From: Natronocella acetinitrilica
GTDB taxonomy: Bacteria; Pseudomonadota; Gammaproteobacteria; Nitrococcales; Aquisalimonadaceae
NCBI RefSeq assembly: GCF_024170285.1
Contig: NZ_JALJXV010000010.1
Span: forward strand, 124,001 to 188,000
DNA: 64,000 nucleotides
Reading direction: 5' to 3'
The notes under the pieces: model-generated
The model's input: the letters and a program-made list of their open reading frames with translations, nothing else
Database searches by the model: none
Told to the model about the DNA's origin: nothing
Translations under genes and position numbers: made by a program
Part shown: one piece after another, positions 12,749 to 22,416 of the stretch
Position numbering within the stretch: the first letter of the stretch is position 1
Layout: the number at the start of each line of letters is the position of its first letter

Positions 12749-13735
12749 ATGATCAACAAGACACTGACAGGCCTGATTGCCGCTGCGACGGCCTCGGTTT
12801 TCCTTGCCAGCGCCCCGGCCCAATCCCAGGTCGAGGTGGATTCCAACCTGCCCGTCTATGAGTCCGTGTCCGGCGTGTCCGGGAACCTGACCTCCATCGG
12901 GTCCGACACGCTCAACAACCTCATGACCTTGTGGGCAGAGGAATTCAACGCCTTCTATCCCAACATCAACATCCAGATCCAGGGTGCTGGCACCTCGACT
13001 GCGCCGCCAGCGCTGGCCGAGGGCACGGCCAACTTCGGGCCGATGAGCCGGGTGATGCGCGACAGCGAAATCGCCGCTTTCGAGGAGGCCCATGGTTATC
13101 CCCCCACCATGGTGCGCGTCGCGATCGACACCATCGCGGTGTTTGTGAATCGGGATAACCCCATTGAAGGCATGACGGTCCCGCAGGTCGATGCGGTATT
13201 CTCCGCTACCCGTCGCTGCGGTTACCCTGAAGACATCACCCGCTGGGGGCAACTCGGGCTTGAGGGTGCCTGGGCCAACCGGGATATCACGCTGTACTCG
13301 CGTAATGCCGTGTCTGGTACCTACGGCTTCTTCCGCCAGCACGCATTGTGCGATGGAGACTTCAAGGACGGCATGAATGAACAGCCTGGTTCCGCTTCCG
13401 TGGTGCAGGGCGTGACCGAGTCGTTGAACGGTATCGGCTATTCGGGCATTGGATATGAGACTTCCGGCGTTCGCGCGATTGCGCTGGCCCGTGATGAGGA
13501 TGCCCCGATGGCGGCGCCAAATGCCGAGAACGCGGCCTCTGGCGACTATCCGCTGGCTCGCTTTCTGATGCTTGCCGTCAACAAGCACCCGAACGAGGAC
13601 CTGCAGCCCCGCGAGCGTGAGTTCCTCCGTCTGGTACTGAGCCGTCAGGGCCAGGAAGTGACTGTGCGTGACGGTTTCATTCCGCTGCCGGAACCGGTCG
13701 CTGCTCAGGAACGTGAGAATCTGGGTATTCAATAA
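12749..13735 (+). CDS. pstS: phosphate ABC transporter substrate-binding protein PstS
   Basis: The 328-residue periplasmic protein binds inorganic phosphate and delivers it to PstCAB. An N-terminal signal peptide of about 26 residues ends near PAQSQ. The mature part has the PstS phosphate-binding elements [12 protein letters not shown], the [11 protein letters not shown] block and [19 protein letters not shown] ribosome-binding site precedes the ATG at 12749. A strong terminator follows at 13751, separating pstS from pstCAB, so the binding protein can be made in excess. The sequence belongs to the PBP_like_2 type PstS of gammaproteobacteria and differs from E. coli PstS. Confidence 0.93.
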   Translation: MINKTLTGLIAAATASVFLASAPAQSQVEVDSNLPVYESVSGVSGNLTSIGSDTLNNLMTLWAEEFNAFYPNINIQIQGAGTSTAPPALAEGTANFGPMSRVMRDSEIAAFEEAHGYPPTMVRVAIDTIAVFVNRDNPIEGMTVPQVDAVFSATRRCGYPEDITRWGQLGLEGAWANRDITLYSRNAVSGTYGFFRQHALCDGDFKDGMNEQPGSASVVQGVTESLNGIGYSGIGYETSGVRAIALARDEDAPMAAPNAENAASGDYPLARFLMLAVNKHPNEDLQPREREFLRLVLSRQGQEVTVRDGFIPLPEPVAAQERENLGIQ

Positions 13736-13750
13736 GCGACTTGTGTTTGT

Positions 13751-13782
13751 GTAGCCGCCGGCTTGCCGGCGGCTACTCTTTT
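13751..13782 (+). terminator. rho-independent terminator of pstS
   Basis: The 12-bp stem GTAGCCGCCGGC / GCCGGCGGCTAC encloses a TT loop and is followed by TCTTTT. It begins 15 bases after the pstS stop codon. Confidence 0.92.
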
Positions 13783-13896
13783 GGACGCTGCCTGACACAC
13801 CGCGCAGCACCACCGCCTGCCTGCTGCTTGCGCTTCCTCAAGCCGTTTGTCGCACTGCAAGAAAATAAAAAAATCAATAAATTCAATAAAATATAG

Positions 13897-13930
13897 CTGT
13901 AACATTGGCGTCATATTGGCGGCGTAGCAT
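13897..13930 (+). promoter_or_regulatory. PhoB box and -10 of pstCAB-phoU
   Basis: CTGTAAC (13897-13903), spacer ATTG and GCGTCAT (13908-13914) form a PhoB box. Ten bases later is TAGCAT (13925-13930), a weak -10. An A/T-rich run at 13861-13895 lies just upstream. The site gives the permease operon its own Pho-controlled promoter after the pstS terminator. Confidence 0.7.
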
Positions 13931-13974
13931 CCCCGGCAACTGATACCGAACCAACACCTCGGGAACCGGACCTC

Positions 13975-16296
13975 ATGACGGACGTCAGCAACGCATCCGC
14001 CGTCGGGCGCGAAAAGCAACGCATACAGGATTTGCTTCCCAGCGGCGAGAAGCGGGCCCGCCTGCGCCGTTGGCGCAGTGCCAAGGATTACAGCGCCAAG
14101 TATCTGATCGCCACATTCGGCTTCAGCGTCATCATCGCCCTTGGGCTGATCTTCGTCTATCTGTTCTCCGAAGTCCTGCCTATGCTGAAACCGGCTTCGG
14201 TGGGCGAGACGGTGGAATACGATTCACCGGGGGGTAACCCGGCGCAGACCGTGCAGGTGGCGAGTGATCGCCACCGGGAGCTTGGGGTGCGTTTCACCGA
14301 TGACCGGCGAGCGGTGTTCTTTCGGCCGTTGACGGGTGAGGTGACGCGTGAGTACAACCTGCCGTTCCCCGAGGGCGTTGCCATCACCGCCCGCGGTCGA
14401 GCGGAGCCGCGCACGCGCCTTGTTGCCTATGGCCTGGAAAATGGTCAGGCCCTGGTAACACGGCATACGTTCAGCGAGACCTTCAGTGACGGTCGCCGCG
14501 ACGTGACCGGCAACATCGAATACCCCCTCGGAGACGAAGATACCGCGCTTCTCGACGTAGTCGAGGACGGCACGCCGATCACTCAGATCGCTGTTCAGGA
14601 GGGTAGCCGGGGGATTTCCGTGGTGGCCGCGCTGGCCGATGGTCGTTTGCGGTTCGTGCAGTTTGAAACCACCACATCGTTCATGACGGGCGAAACCACG
14701 GTTGAGCGGCAGGTCTACGATCTGGAGCGCCCCCCGGGGGATTCCGAGATTACAGCCATCCTGCTGGATATCACCATGCAGAATCTGCTGGTCGGCGACG
14801 ATGATGGACGGGTGCACTATTACAACGTCCGGCGCCCTTCCCAGGCTCGCATCGTGGATTCACGCCGTGTCACACCCGACGCCGACGCCGCGGTCACCAG
14901 CATGGAGTACCTGCTCGGGACCGTGTCGTTGATCGTGGGCGGCTCCGATGGCTCTGTGGGCCAATGGTTTCTGGTACGTGACGCTGACAACGTGCAGCGC
15001 ATTACCTTTGTTCGCGGCTTCGAGGGCCACGACGCGCCGGTGACCGTGATTGCGCCGGAGTATGCACGTAAGGGCTTTGCCACGGCGGATGAGACCGGGC
15101 GGGTGAAGGTGCACTACTCCACATCCCACCGGACCGTGCTGGACACCCAGGTTACCAATGGCCCGATCCGCACCCTGAGCTTTGCCCCCCGGGCCAATGC
15201 GCTTTATACCGTGGACGATGAGGAGCGCTTTCGGGTTGTGGCGGTGAATAATCCTCACCCGGAGGTGTCCATGGCCGCCCTGTGGGATCGGGTGTGGTAC
15301 GAAGGTCGCTCCAGCGAGGAGTTTGTCTGGCAGTCGTCTTCGGCGACTGATGAATTCGAGCCCAAATTCTCCCTGGTGCCTCTGACGGTTGGCACCTTGA
15401 AAGCGGCCTTCTACGCCATGCTGTTTGCAACGCCCCTCGCCATTCTCGGGGCCATCTACAGCGCCTACTTCATGGCGCCGCGCATGCGCGGCATGGTGAA
15501 GCCCACCATCGAGATCATGGAGGCCCTGCCCACGGTCATTCTGGGCTTTCTCGCCGGCCTCTGGCTGGCGCCTTTCGTGGAGAACCATATCCCGGCAGTT
15601 TTCAGCATCGTCATACTGATGCCAGTACTGATGGTGGCCTTTGCCTACCTCTGGACGAGAATGATTCCGGAGGGCCTGCGTCTTCGTGTCCCGCCGGGCT
15701 GGGAGGCAGCCCTGCTGATCCCGGTCGTGCTGGCGATCGGCTGGTTCTGCGTAACCATGAGCCCGTTGATCGAGATCTGGTTCTTCAACGGTGATTTGCG
15801 GCAGTGGCTGACGGACGTGGGTATTACCTACGACCAGCGCAATGCCCTGGTGGTTGGCGTGGCCATGGGCTTCGCCGTCATTCCGACCATCTATTCCATC
15901 TCCGAGGATGCCGTTTTCAACGTGCCCAAGCATCTGACCCAGGGCTCGTTGGCCCTGGGTGCGACGCCTTGGCAAACGGTGACCAAGGTGGTCTTGCTGA
16001 CAGCAAGCCCCGGCATTTTCTCGGCGGTGATGATCGGTTTCGGCCGGGCCGTGGGGGAGACCATGATTGTACTCATGGCCACCGGCAACAGCCCGGTGGT
16101 GAACTTCAACATCTTCGAAGGCATGCGCACCCTGTCGGCGAACATCGCGGTGGAGATGCCCGAGGCCGCAGTCGGCGGCACTCACTTCCGCATCCTCTTC
16201 CTCGCGGCGCTAGTGCTCTTCGTTCTCACCTTCATCATGAACACTGCGGCGGAGCTGGTGCGCCAGCGTCTGCGCCGCAAGTACAGCTCGCTGTGA
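13975..16296 (+). CDS. pstC: phosphate ABC transporter permease PstC, large form
   Basis: This permease of 773 residues is more than twice the length of E. coli PstC (about 320). A first membrane helix lies at about residues 42-65. A long soluble region (about 70-440) follows, with repeats of the type VGGSDGSVGQWFLV and ADGRLRFVQF that look like WD40-type beta-propeller blades. The C-terminal third (about 460-773) is the membrane permease with the EAA loop [19 protein letters not shown] and GRAVGETMIVLMATGN. Large PstC proteins of this kind are known in several marine and halophilic gammaproteobacteria. The role of the inserted domain is not established; by topology it should face the periplasm. 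Confidence 0.92.
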   Translation: MTDVSNASAVGREKQRIQDLLPSGEKRARLRRWRSAKDYSAKYLIATFGFSVIIALGLIFVYLFSEVLPMLKPASVGETVEYDSPGGNPAQTVQVASDRHRELGVRFTDDRRAVFFRPLTGEVTREYNLPFPEGVAITARGRAEPRTRLVAYGLENGQALVTRHTFSETFSDGRRDVTGNIEYPLGDEDTALLDVVEDGTPITQIAVQEGSRGISVVAALADGRLRFVQFETTTSFMTGETTVERQVYDLERPPGDSEITAILLDITMQNLLVGDDDGRVHYYNVRRPSQARIVDSRRVTPDADAAVTSMEYLLGTVSLIVGGSDGSVGQWFLVRDADNVQRITFVRGFEGHDAPVTVIAPEYARKGFATADETGRVKVHYSTSHRTVLDTQVTNGPIRTLSFAPRANALYTVDDEERFRVVAVNNPHPEVSMAALWDRVWYEGRSSEEFVWQSSSATDEFEPKFSLVPLTVGTLKAAFYAMLFATPLAILGAIYSAYFMAPRMRGMVKPTIEIMEALPTVILGFLAGLWLAPFVENHIPAVFSIVILMPVLMVAFAYLWTRMIPEGLRLRVPPGWEAALLIPVVLAIGWFCVTMSPLIEIWFFNGDLRQWLTDVGITYDQRNALVVGVAMGFAVIPTIYSISEDAVFNVPKHLTQGSLALGATPWQTVTKVVLLTASPGIFSAVMIGFGRAVGETMIVLMATGNSPVVNFNIFEGMRTLSANIAVEMPEAAVGGTHFRILFLAALVLFVLTFIMNTAAELVRQRLRRKYSSL

Positions 16297-16330
16297 CCGG
16301 CGCCTATCCGATCAAGCAAGGGAAGATGGC

Positions 16331-17995
16331 ATGAATAACTGGTTCAAGAGTGGCACGCCCTGGGTCTGGTTGAACGCCGGTGCCGTGGCCATATGCCTGG
16401 TCATGGTGGTGGGGCTGCTGCTGCTGATTGCCACCCGTGGGCTTGGGCACTTCTGGCCGTCCAACGTGATGGAGTTCGACTACGCAGCCCCTGGTGATGA
16501 GCCCGTGCGTGTGCTCGGCGAACTCAGCCGATCGGAAACCATGACCGCCCAGGCAATGCGGGAAGCGGGATACGAGGTCCCCGAAGGCCAGGATGTGGTC
16601 ACGCGCCATCTGATCAAGCGCGGCAACCGGGATGTGACCAACCGGGACTTCGTCTGGTATGTCGGCGAGAACATGTCCGAGTGGCGCTTTCCGCAAGACG
16701 CCATGGTCATCGAGCGCCTCACCTGGGGCGACTTCATTGGTTACCTGGTGGATTACCGGGAAGACGGTGAGGTGATCGCCTCCGGGCGTGAGGCCCGGGA
16801 AGCCTTCCAGGATCGTCTCGCCCAGACCCGTGAACTGGTGCGAGAGCGGGAGCGTATCGAACGCTTTGATATCGGCAACGTCAACTTCCAGATCGAGCAG
16901 GTGCGGCTGCAGCAGCGTGCGCTGGACATGAATCCCCAGCTGGGCGACGACGAACGTGCCGCCCGGGAAGCAGAGCTGGCGGAAGAGCGCGAGCGCCTCG
17001 AGCTTGCTTACGCCGAACTGGAGGAGCGTCGCAATGAGATCCGTTCGGAGGTGGCCCGCTTCACCATCACCGGGGAGTTGATGGACGGGGAGACCCGGGA
17101 AATTGCCCTGTCCGGCATCGTCAAGGCCTGGTGGCCCAATGACATGACGGTCATGCAGAAGACTGGTCACTACGTACAGACCTTCTGGGAGTTCGTCAGT
17201 GGTTTCCCGCGGGAGGCCAACACCGAAGGCGGAATTCTGCCGGCGATCTTCGGCACCGTGCTGATGGTGATGATCATGTCCATCGTGGTCACGCCTTTTG
17301 GCGTGATGGCCGCGATCTACCTGCGGGAGTATGCCAAGCAGGGGCCACTGGTGCGTACCATTCGCATTTCGGTGAACAACCTGGCTGGTGTGCCATCCAT
17401 CGTTTTCGGCGTATTCGGTCTGGGCTTCTTCGTTTATGCGGTGGGCGGTTCGATTGACCGGGCGTTCTTCCCGGAGGCGCTGCCGGCCCCAACCTTCGGT
17501 GGTCCGGCGATCATCTGGGCCTCGTTGACCCTGGCGCTGCTGACGCTGCCGGTGGTGATCGTCTCCACGGAGGAGGGGCTGACCCGCATTCCCAGCACCA
17601 TTCGCCAGGGCAGCCTGGCTCTCGGTGCGACCAAGGCCGAAACGCTGTGGCGCCTGGTGATTCCGCTGTCCGCCCCCGCCATGATGACCGGCCTTATTCT
17701 GGCCGTTGCCCGGGCGGCCGGCGAGGTGGCACCGCTGATGCTGGTGGGTGTGGTGAAGCTCGCTCCCAGTCTGCCCATGGACGGAAACTTTCCGTTCCTG
17801 CACCTGGACCGGGCCTTCATGCACCTGGGGTTCCATATCTACGACGTTGGCTTCCAGAGCCCCAACGTTGAGGCCGGTCGGCCGCTGGTCTACGCCACGG
17901 CGCTGATCCTGGTGCTGTTGATCATCGTGCTCAACGTCACCGCCATCACCATTCGCAACCACTTGCGCGAGAAGTATCGCAGCGAGAGCGATTAG
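16331..17995 (+). CDS. pstA: phosphate ABC transporter permease PstA, large form
   Basis: This is the second Pst permease, 554 residues against about 300 in E. coli. One helix near residues 13-36 is followed by a soluble insert (about 50-260) rich in Glu and Arg. A likely coiled coil lies at about 155-235. The permease domain (about 290-550) carries the EAA-type loop [19 protein letters not shown] and the block [12 protein letters not shown]. It pairs with the large PstC, so the two inserts may contact each other. The gene follows pstC by 34 bases and precedes pstB by 49. Confidence 0.92.
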   Translation: MNNWFKSGTPWVWLNAGAVAICLVMVVGLLLLIATRGLGHFWPSNVMEFDYAAPGDEPVRVLGELSRSETMTAQAMREAGYEVPEGQDVVTRHLIKRGNRDVTNRDFVWYVGENMSEWRFPQDAMVIERLTWGDFIGYLVDYREDGEVIASGREAREAFQDRLAQTRELVRERERIERFDIGNVNFQIEQVRLQQRALDMNPQLGDDERAAREAELAEERERLELAYAELEERRNEIRSEVARFTITGELMDGETREIALSGIVKAWWPNDMTVMQKTGHYVQTFWEFVSGFPREANTEGGILPAIFGTVLMVMIMSIVVTPFGVMAAIYLREYAKQGPLVRTIRISVNNLAGVPSIVFGVFGLGFFVYAVGGSIDRAFFPEALPAPTFGGPAIIWASLTLALLTLPVVIVSTEEGLTRIPSTIRQGSLALGATKAETLWRLVIPLSAPAMMTGLILAVARAAGEVAPLMLVGVVKLAPSLPMDGNFPFLHLDRAFMHLGFHIYDVGFQSPNVEAGRPLVYATALILVLLIIVLNVTAITIRNHLREKYRSESD

Positions 17996-18044
17996 CCATG
18001 TCCGTGGCCGCTTTCACAAAGCATCGACACACAGGGAATTTGCC

Positions 18045-18887
18045 ATGAATGATCAATCCCAGACCCTGACCCGCGGCATGAGCAGCGGTGCGCTTGCCAG
18101 CAACCGCGGCGAGAAGCTCCGCCTGGCTAACGAGAAGCCCTGCATGGAGATGCGGGATCTCAAGCTCTTCTACGGCAACGACGAGGCCCTGAAGGGCATC
18201 AACATGACGATCCCCAAGGGCCGGATCACCGCCTTCATCGGCCCCAGCGGCTGTGGCAAGTCCACGCTGCTGCGCTGCATGAACCGCATGAACGACCTCA
18301 TCGACATTGCCCGCATCGAGGGCGAAGTGCTGCTCGATGGCAACAACATCTACGATCCGAAGGTGGATGTGGCCGAACTGCGGCGGCGGGTCGGGATGGT
18401 GTTCCAGAAGCCCAATCCCTTTCCGAAGTCCATCTACGAAAACGTGGCCTATGGTCTGCGCCTGCAGGGTGTGAAAAACCGCCGGGCGCTGGACGAGGTG
18501 GTTGAAAAGTCGCTGCGCCGTGCCGCGCTCTGGGACGAGGTCAAGGACCGTCTGAACGAGAACGCCTTCGGCCTCTCCGGTGGTCAGCAGCAGCGACTGG
18601 TGATTGCCCGCGCCATCGCCATCGACCCGGAGGTGTTGCTGCTGGACGAGCCCGCCTCGGCGCTGGACCCGCTAGCCACCCTCAAGATCGAGGAGCTCAT
18701 GTTCGAGCTGAAGGACGACTACACCATCGCTATCGTCACTCACAACATGCAGCAGGCGGCCCGCGTATCCGATTACACCGCCTTCATGTACATGGGTGAA
18801 CTGATCGAGTACGCCGATACCGACACGCTGTTCACCACGCCGTCGAAAAAGCAGACGGAAGACTACATCACGGGCCGCTACGGCTGA
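18045..18887 (+). CDS. pstB: phosphate ABC transporter ATP-binding protein PstB
   Basis: The 280-residue ATPase powers phosphate import. Walker A is GPSGCGKST (66-74), the signature is LSGGQQQR, and Walker B is [12 protein letters not shown]. The helical-domain motif [19 protein letters not shown] is characteristic of PstB. The N-terminus has about 30 extra residues relative to short PstB proteins. It lies between pstA and phoU in one operon and should act on the cytoplasmic face of PstCA. Confidence 0.96.
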   Translation: MNDQSQTLTRGMSSGALASNRGEKLRLANEKPCMEMRDLKLFYGNDEALKGINMTIPKGRITAFIGPSGCGKSTLLRCMNRMNDLIDIARIEGEVLLDGNNIYDPKVDVAELRRRVGMVFQKPNPFPKSIYENVAYGLRLQGVKNRRALDEVVEKSLRRAALWDEVKDRLNENAFGLSGGQQQRLVIARAIAIDPEVLLLDEPASALDPLATLKIEELMFELKDDYTIAIVTHNMQQAARVSDYTAFMYMGELIEYADTDTLFTTPSKKQTEDYITGRYG

Positions 18888-18895
18888 GGTACCTC

Positions 18896-19618
18896 ATGGA
18901 CAAGTCGATCTTCACGCAGCACATTTCCCGCCAGTTCAATGAAGAGCTGGAGGATATCGTCAACCGGGTCATGACCATGGGTGGCCTGGTGGAGCAGCAG
19001 CTTCAGGATGCGGTGACGGCCCTGTCCGAGGGAGATACCGAACTGGCCGAGCGCGTGGTGACGCGGGATTACCAGGTCAATGCCATGGAGGTGGATCTGG
19101 ATGACGAGTGCACCCATATCCTCGCTCGTCGCCAACCCACGGCCAGCGACCTGCGGCTGGTGATGGCGGTGATCAAGACCATCACCGACCTGGAGCGCAT
19201 CGGCGACGAGGCGGAGCGGGTGGGCAAGATGGCCCTGCACCTGCTGGAGCAGGATCGTCAGGCCAGCCCCATGGCGGAAATCGGCCAGCTTGGCGAGTAC
19301 GTCAACCGCATGCTGCACAACGCCCTGGATGCCTTCACCCGCATGGATCCGGAGGCGGCCGTGAAAACCGCGCAAATGGATATCAACGCGGACAGCCAGT
19401 ACGAATTGATCATGCGACAGCTGTTGAAACAGATGAAGGAGGATCCAGAGTCGATTCCGAGGATGATGGACATCATCTGGGCGGTGCGGTCCATGGAGCG
19501 TATCGGCGACCGTTCCCGAAACATCTGCGAGTACGTGATCTATTTCGTCAAGGGCAAGGACGTCCGACATACAAGCTTCGAGAAAATGGCGGAAGAGGCC
19601 ACCGGCGACCGGCGCTAG
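18896..19618 (+). CDS. phoU: phosphate transport regulator PhoU
   Basis: The 240-residue all-helical protein has two PhoU repeats (about 20-110 and 125-220) with the acidic metal-binding signatures IGDEAERVGKMA and IGDRSRNICEYV. PhoU restrains PhoR and Pst activity when phosphate is plentiful. The gene starts eight bases after pstB and ends the operon. Intergenic repeats begin 35 bases after its stop codon. Confidence 0.95.
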   Translation: MDKSIFTQHISRQFNEELEDIVNRVMTMGGLVEQQLQDAVTALSEGDTELAERVVTRDYQVNAMEVDLDDECTHILARRQPTASDLRLVMAVIKTITDLERIGDEAERVGKMALHLLEQDRQASPMAEIGQLGEYVNRMLHNALDAFTRMDPEAAVKTAQMDINADSQYELIMRQLLKQMKEDPESIPRMMDIIWAVRSMERIGDRSRNICEYVIYFVKGKDVRHTSFEKMAEEATGDRR

Positions 19619-19652
19619 CTTGCAAGCATGGTGCTATGTCGACTGCCGCTGT

Positions 19653-19687
19653 GGTGCGTTACGCGCTGCGCGCTAACACACCCTACG
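19653..19687 (+). repeat. palindromic unit A4
   Basis: This 35-base unit begins GGTGCGTTACGCGC and ends in CACACCCTACG, with an inner hairpin GTTACGCGC/GCGCTAAC. It stands alone, 35 bases after the phoU stop and just ahead of stem-loop B3, as A1 does before B1. Confidence 0.85.
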
Positions 19688-19700
19688 GGTTGGATCGGGG

Positions 19701-19809
19701 AACCGCGGTCCGGCACGCCGCTCATGGACACGCCGTAAACCCATCCCTGGGGCTCGTATGCGAGGTCCCTCGCGCATACGGTCTCCGAGCGGCGCACCCG
19801 CACCCCGTT
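19701..19809. repeat. nested stem-loop repeat B3 (chimeric arms)
   Basis: The left arm (19701-19729) is of the type seen in B1 and B5 (AACCGCGGTCCGG), but the right arm (19781-19809) ends in CACCCGCACCCCGTT and does not pair with it distally. Its true partner is the left arm of B4 at 19898-19926. The inner hairpin has the stem GTATGCG/CGCATAC. The element therefore looks like one half of a recombined pair. Confidence 0.85.
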
Positions 19810-19849
19810 TGTGCCCTTGGCATAGGGGTGGCCCGGCTACCGCTGTTGT

Positions 19850-19884
19850 GGTGCGTTACGCGCTGCGCGCTAGCACACCCTACG
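19850..19884 (+). repeat. palindromic unit A5
   Basis: A single forward A unit lies between B3 and B4. It has one change from the common form (GCTAGCACACC instead of GCTAACACACC). Like A1 and A4 it directly precedes a B element. Confidence 0.85.
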
Positions 19885-19897
19885 AAAGGTATCGGGG

Positions 19898-20007
19898 AAC
19901 GGGGTACGGGTACGCCGCCCGGAGACACGCCGTGGACCCATCCCTGGGGGCTCGTATGCGAGGTCCCTGTCGCATACGGTCTCCGAGCGGCGCACCGGAC
20001 TGCGGTT
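19898..20007. repeat. nested stem-loop repeat B4 (chimeric arms)
   Basis: The left arm (19898-19926, AACGGGGTACGGGTA and onwards) is nearly the reverse complement of the right arm of B3. Its right arm (19979-20007, ending CACCGGACTGCGGTT) pairs distally with the left arm of B3. The core and inner hairpin (GTATGCGA/TCGCATAC) are normal. B3 and B4 together read as outer-left X, core, right Y, spacer, left Y, core, right X. Confidence 0.85.
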
Positions 20008-20042
20008 TGTGCCTGTGCCCTTGGGGGCAACACCACCGCTGC

Positions 20043-20133
20043 TGCGGTGCGTTACGGCCTTCGGCCTAACACACCCTACATTTGACCTTGCCCGCCGTAG
20101 GGTGCCGTTAGCGCGCAGCGCGTAACGCACCGC
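20043..20133. repeat. 91-bp direct repeat, left copy (A6/A7 pair)
   Basis: The segment holds a forward A unit and an inverted A unit (TAGGGTGCCGTTAGCGCGC and onwards) around a 17-base spacer. It is identical over 91 bases to 21401-21491. The two copies bracket the MFS gene in the same orientation. Confidence 0.92.
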
Positions 20134-20185
20134 TTGTGCCTGATCGGACGCCACACATCTGACCGTTGCCGTACAATCCCACGCC

Positions 20186-21400
20186 ATGCGCGAGCGTCTC
20201 ATCATACGGCCCTGGGTGGGCGGAGCCCTGTTCGGTTTCATCGCGGCCTATGCCTCGGGCTTCGGGCAGACATTCTTCATTGGCTTTGCCGGTGCGCCGC
20301 TGCAGGCGCAGCATGGCCTGAGCGATGGCCAGTTCGGCCTGATCTACGGGCTGGCCACCCTGGCGAGCGGGCTGCTGATGGCCTGGGCGGGCGGTCTCGC
20401 CGACCGTATCAACGCAAAGCCGTTGGCCGTCGCCATCGTCTGCACCCTCGCCGCAGGTTGCGTGCTTGTCAGCCTCTCCGGCGGCTTGCTGGCTCTGTTG
20501 CTGGGGTTCTTTCTGCTGCGCTTCGGCGGCCAGGGCATGCTGGGTCATCTGGCAGTGGTGGTGGCGGCGCGGTCTGGCAGCGCCCATCGCGGTCGTGCCG
20601 TTTCCTTCGCCACGCTCGGTTTCCCGGCAGCGGAGGCGACGCTGCCCCTCGCCGCTTCCCTGGTGCTGATGGCGCTAGCCGTGTGGCAGGGTGTGTGGTG
20701 GCTTGGCGCCTTGGTTCTCCTGCTGGTGGCACTGCCTCTGCTACTCTGGGTTCCGCTGCCTTCTTCCGCCCGGCCTTCGGCGCAAACAGGACGTGAAGAG
20801 TCCGCCTGGACGCGACGGGCGCTGATTGCCAACCCCGCGTTCCTGCGGCTGCTGCCCCTGATCTGCGCCCCGCCGATCATCGTCACCGCCCTGTTCTTTC
20901 ATGCCGGTGCCGTCTCACGCGAATTCGATTGGTCGCAACTGCATCTTGGCGTCGGGCTGTCCGTTTTCGCACTGGGGCAGGTCGCGGGGATGCTCCTGGG
21001 CGGTCGGCTGGTGGATCGGTTTAGCGGCTATCGCTTGCTGGGTGCTTTCCTGCTTCCAATGCTGGTTGGGCTGCTGGCGCTTGGCCTGCTGGACGGCGGG
21101 ACGGCACGCTGGGCCTACTTCATCGGCATGGGGGTGTCGGCCGGGCTGAATGCCGTATTGGCGGGCGTGATCTGGGTTGAAGCTTTCGGCACCGCTTCCC
21201 TGGGGACGGTGCGGGGGCTCTATGCGTCGATCATGGTGGTCTGCACCGCAGCGGCGCCGGTGCTGGTGGGGTTGCTGCTGGACGTCGGCCTGGGCGTGTC
21301 CGGGGTGGCGTTACTGTTCGCCGCTTATGTGCTCGCCGTGACGGTCACACTGGGTTGGCCGTTGTGTCTGCGTGGGGTGGAGGCCTCGGCTGTACGCTGA
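20186..21400 (+). CDS. MFS family transporter
   Basis: The 404-residue protein has about 12 hydrophobic segments and belongs to the major facilitator superfamily. The loop between helices 2 and 3 reads GGLADRINAKPLA, the usual conserved MFS signature position, and GGRLVDRFSGYR is its counterpart in the second half. The substrate is not evident. The start ATG 20186 follows the repeat cluster, and the stop is only three bases before the right 91-bp repeat. With phoU upstream and the phn operon convergent downstream, an organic phosphate or drug substrate are both possible. Confidence 0.8.
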   Translation: MRERLIIRPWVGGALFGFIAAYASGFGQTFFIGFAGAPLQAQHGLSDGQFGLIYGLATLASGLLMAWAGGLADRINAKPLAVAIVCTLAAGCVLVSLSGGLLALLLGFFLLRFGGQGMLGHLAVVVAARSGSAHRGRAVSFATLGFPAAEATLPLAASLVLMALAVWQGVWWLGALVLLLVALPLLLWVPLPSSARPSAQTGREESAWTRRALIANPAFLRLLPLICAPPIIVTALFFHAGAVSREFDWSQLHLGVGLSVFALGQVAGMLLGGRLVDRFSGYRLLGAFLLPMLVGLLALGLLDGGTARWAYFIGMGVSAGLNAVLAGVIWVEAFGTASLGTVRGLYASIMVVCTAAAPVLVGLLLDVGLGVSGVALLFAAYVLAVTVTLGWPLCLRGVEASAVR

Positions 21401-21491
21401 TGCGGTGCGTTACGGCCTTCGGCCTAACACACCCTACATTTGACCTTGCCCGCCGTAGGGTGCCGTTAGCGCGCAGCGCGTAACGCACCGC
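21401..21491. repeat. 91-bp direct repeat, right copy (A8/A9 pair)
   Basis: This copy is identical to 20043-20133. It starts on the base after the MFS stop codon and lies between the convergent 3' ends of the MFS gene and phnE2. The paired A units could form a long cruciform or a bidirectional 3'-end hairpin. Confidence 0.92.
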
Positions 21492-21519
21492 GACAGGGGT
21501 ACGTTGACAGACCAAGCCC

Positions 21520-22416
21520 TCATGCCGATGCCGCCGCCACGCCTTTACCCTTCCTTTCGCGCTGCGTCCCCGCATGGATCAGCCGCGACCTGAGATACCG
21601 CGAAATCAGGTCGATCACAAACACCGCCACCACGATCATGATGATGATGAAGCCCACCTCGTCCCATCGATGTGCGCGGATGCGGTCGGACAGGTGAAAA
21701 CCGATGCCGCCGGCGCCGACAATGCCGAGTATGGTGGCCGAGCGGGTGTTGGATTCGAACATGTACAGCGCGTTCGACAGCATGATGGGCAGCACCTGGG
21801 GCAGCACGCCGAAGCGGATGACCTGTAGCCGGTTGCCGCCGCTCGCCTTCACCCCCTCGGCCTGTTTTTTCTCCGCATTCTCGATGGCCTCGGCATAAAG
21901 CTTGGAGAGCGTTCCGATGTCGCTGGTGGCGATGGCCAGCACACCCGCCAGCGGCCCCAGGCCGACAGCGCGCACATAGACCAGTGCCCAGACGAGGGAG
22001 TCCACGCCGCGGAGAAAGTCGAAGGAACGGCGAATGGAAAAGCGGAACACCCAGGACGGGATGATGTTGCGCGCGCCGAGAAAACCCAGCCCCAATGCCA
22101 GAATGCTGGCGATCAGTGTGCCGAGGAAAGCCATGCCGATACTTTCCATCAGCGCCTTGAACAGTTCCGGAAAGGCGCCACCGCTGCTCGGTGGAAACAT
22201 GCCTCCGGCAATGACACCGATCCGATCCATGCCGTTGATGATGCGTGCAAGGCTGACGTTGAGGTAGTCCAGCGTTACCAGCAGGGCGATGATGGCGGCC
22301 ACCCAGGCAGCCGCCAGGCCCAGGCGCTGCAATGGTGTGCGCCCGAAGGCCCGTGGGTACCGTGCTGCCAGGGCGGCCATGCGCTCCGGGGTCAGCTTGT
22401 TGGCCGTGGCAGCCAT
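21520..22416 (-). CDS. phnE: phosphonate-type ABC transporter permease PhnE, second copy
   Basis: The 298-residue inner-membrane permease has about six helices and the permease loop KKQAEGVKASGGNRLQVIRF followed by VLPQVLPIMLSNALYMFESN, typical of PhnE. The ATG overlaps the last base of the upstream permease stop (TGATG), so the two are translationally coupled. Two permease genes in series are common in phn import operons and form a heterodimer. The longer frame extending to 22623 is an out-of-frame overlap with the first permease and was not used. Confidence 0.9.
   Translation of the reverse strand: MAATANKLTPERMAALAARYPRAFGRTPLQRLGLAAAWVAAIIALLVTLDYLNVSLARIINGMDRIGVIAGGMFPPSSGGAFPELFKALMESIGMAFLGTLIASILALGLGFLGARNIIPSWVFRFSIRRSFDFLRGVDSLVWALVYVRAVGLGPLAGVLAIATSDIGTLSKLYAEAIENAEKKQAEGVKASGGNRLQVIRFGVLPQVLPIMLSNALYMFESNTRSATILGIVGAGGIGFHLSDRIRAHRWDEVGFIIIMIVVAVFVIDLISRYLRSRLIHAGTQRERKGKGVAAASA

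Noticed and set aside
19653-20133. Insertion sequence remnant
   Set aside because: No transposase fragment in any frame and no terminal inverted repeats around a coding core; the elements are structured non-coding repeats.
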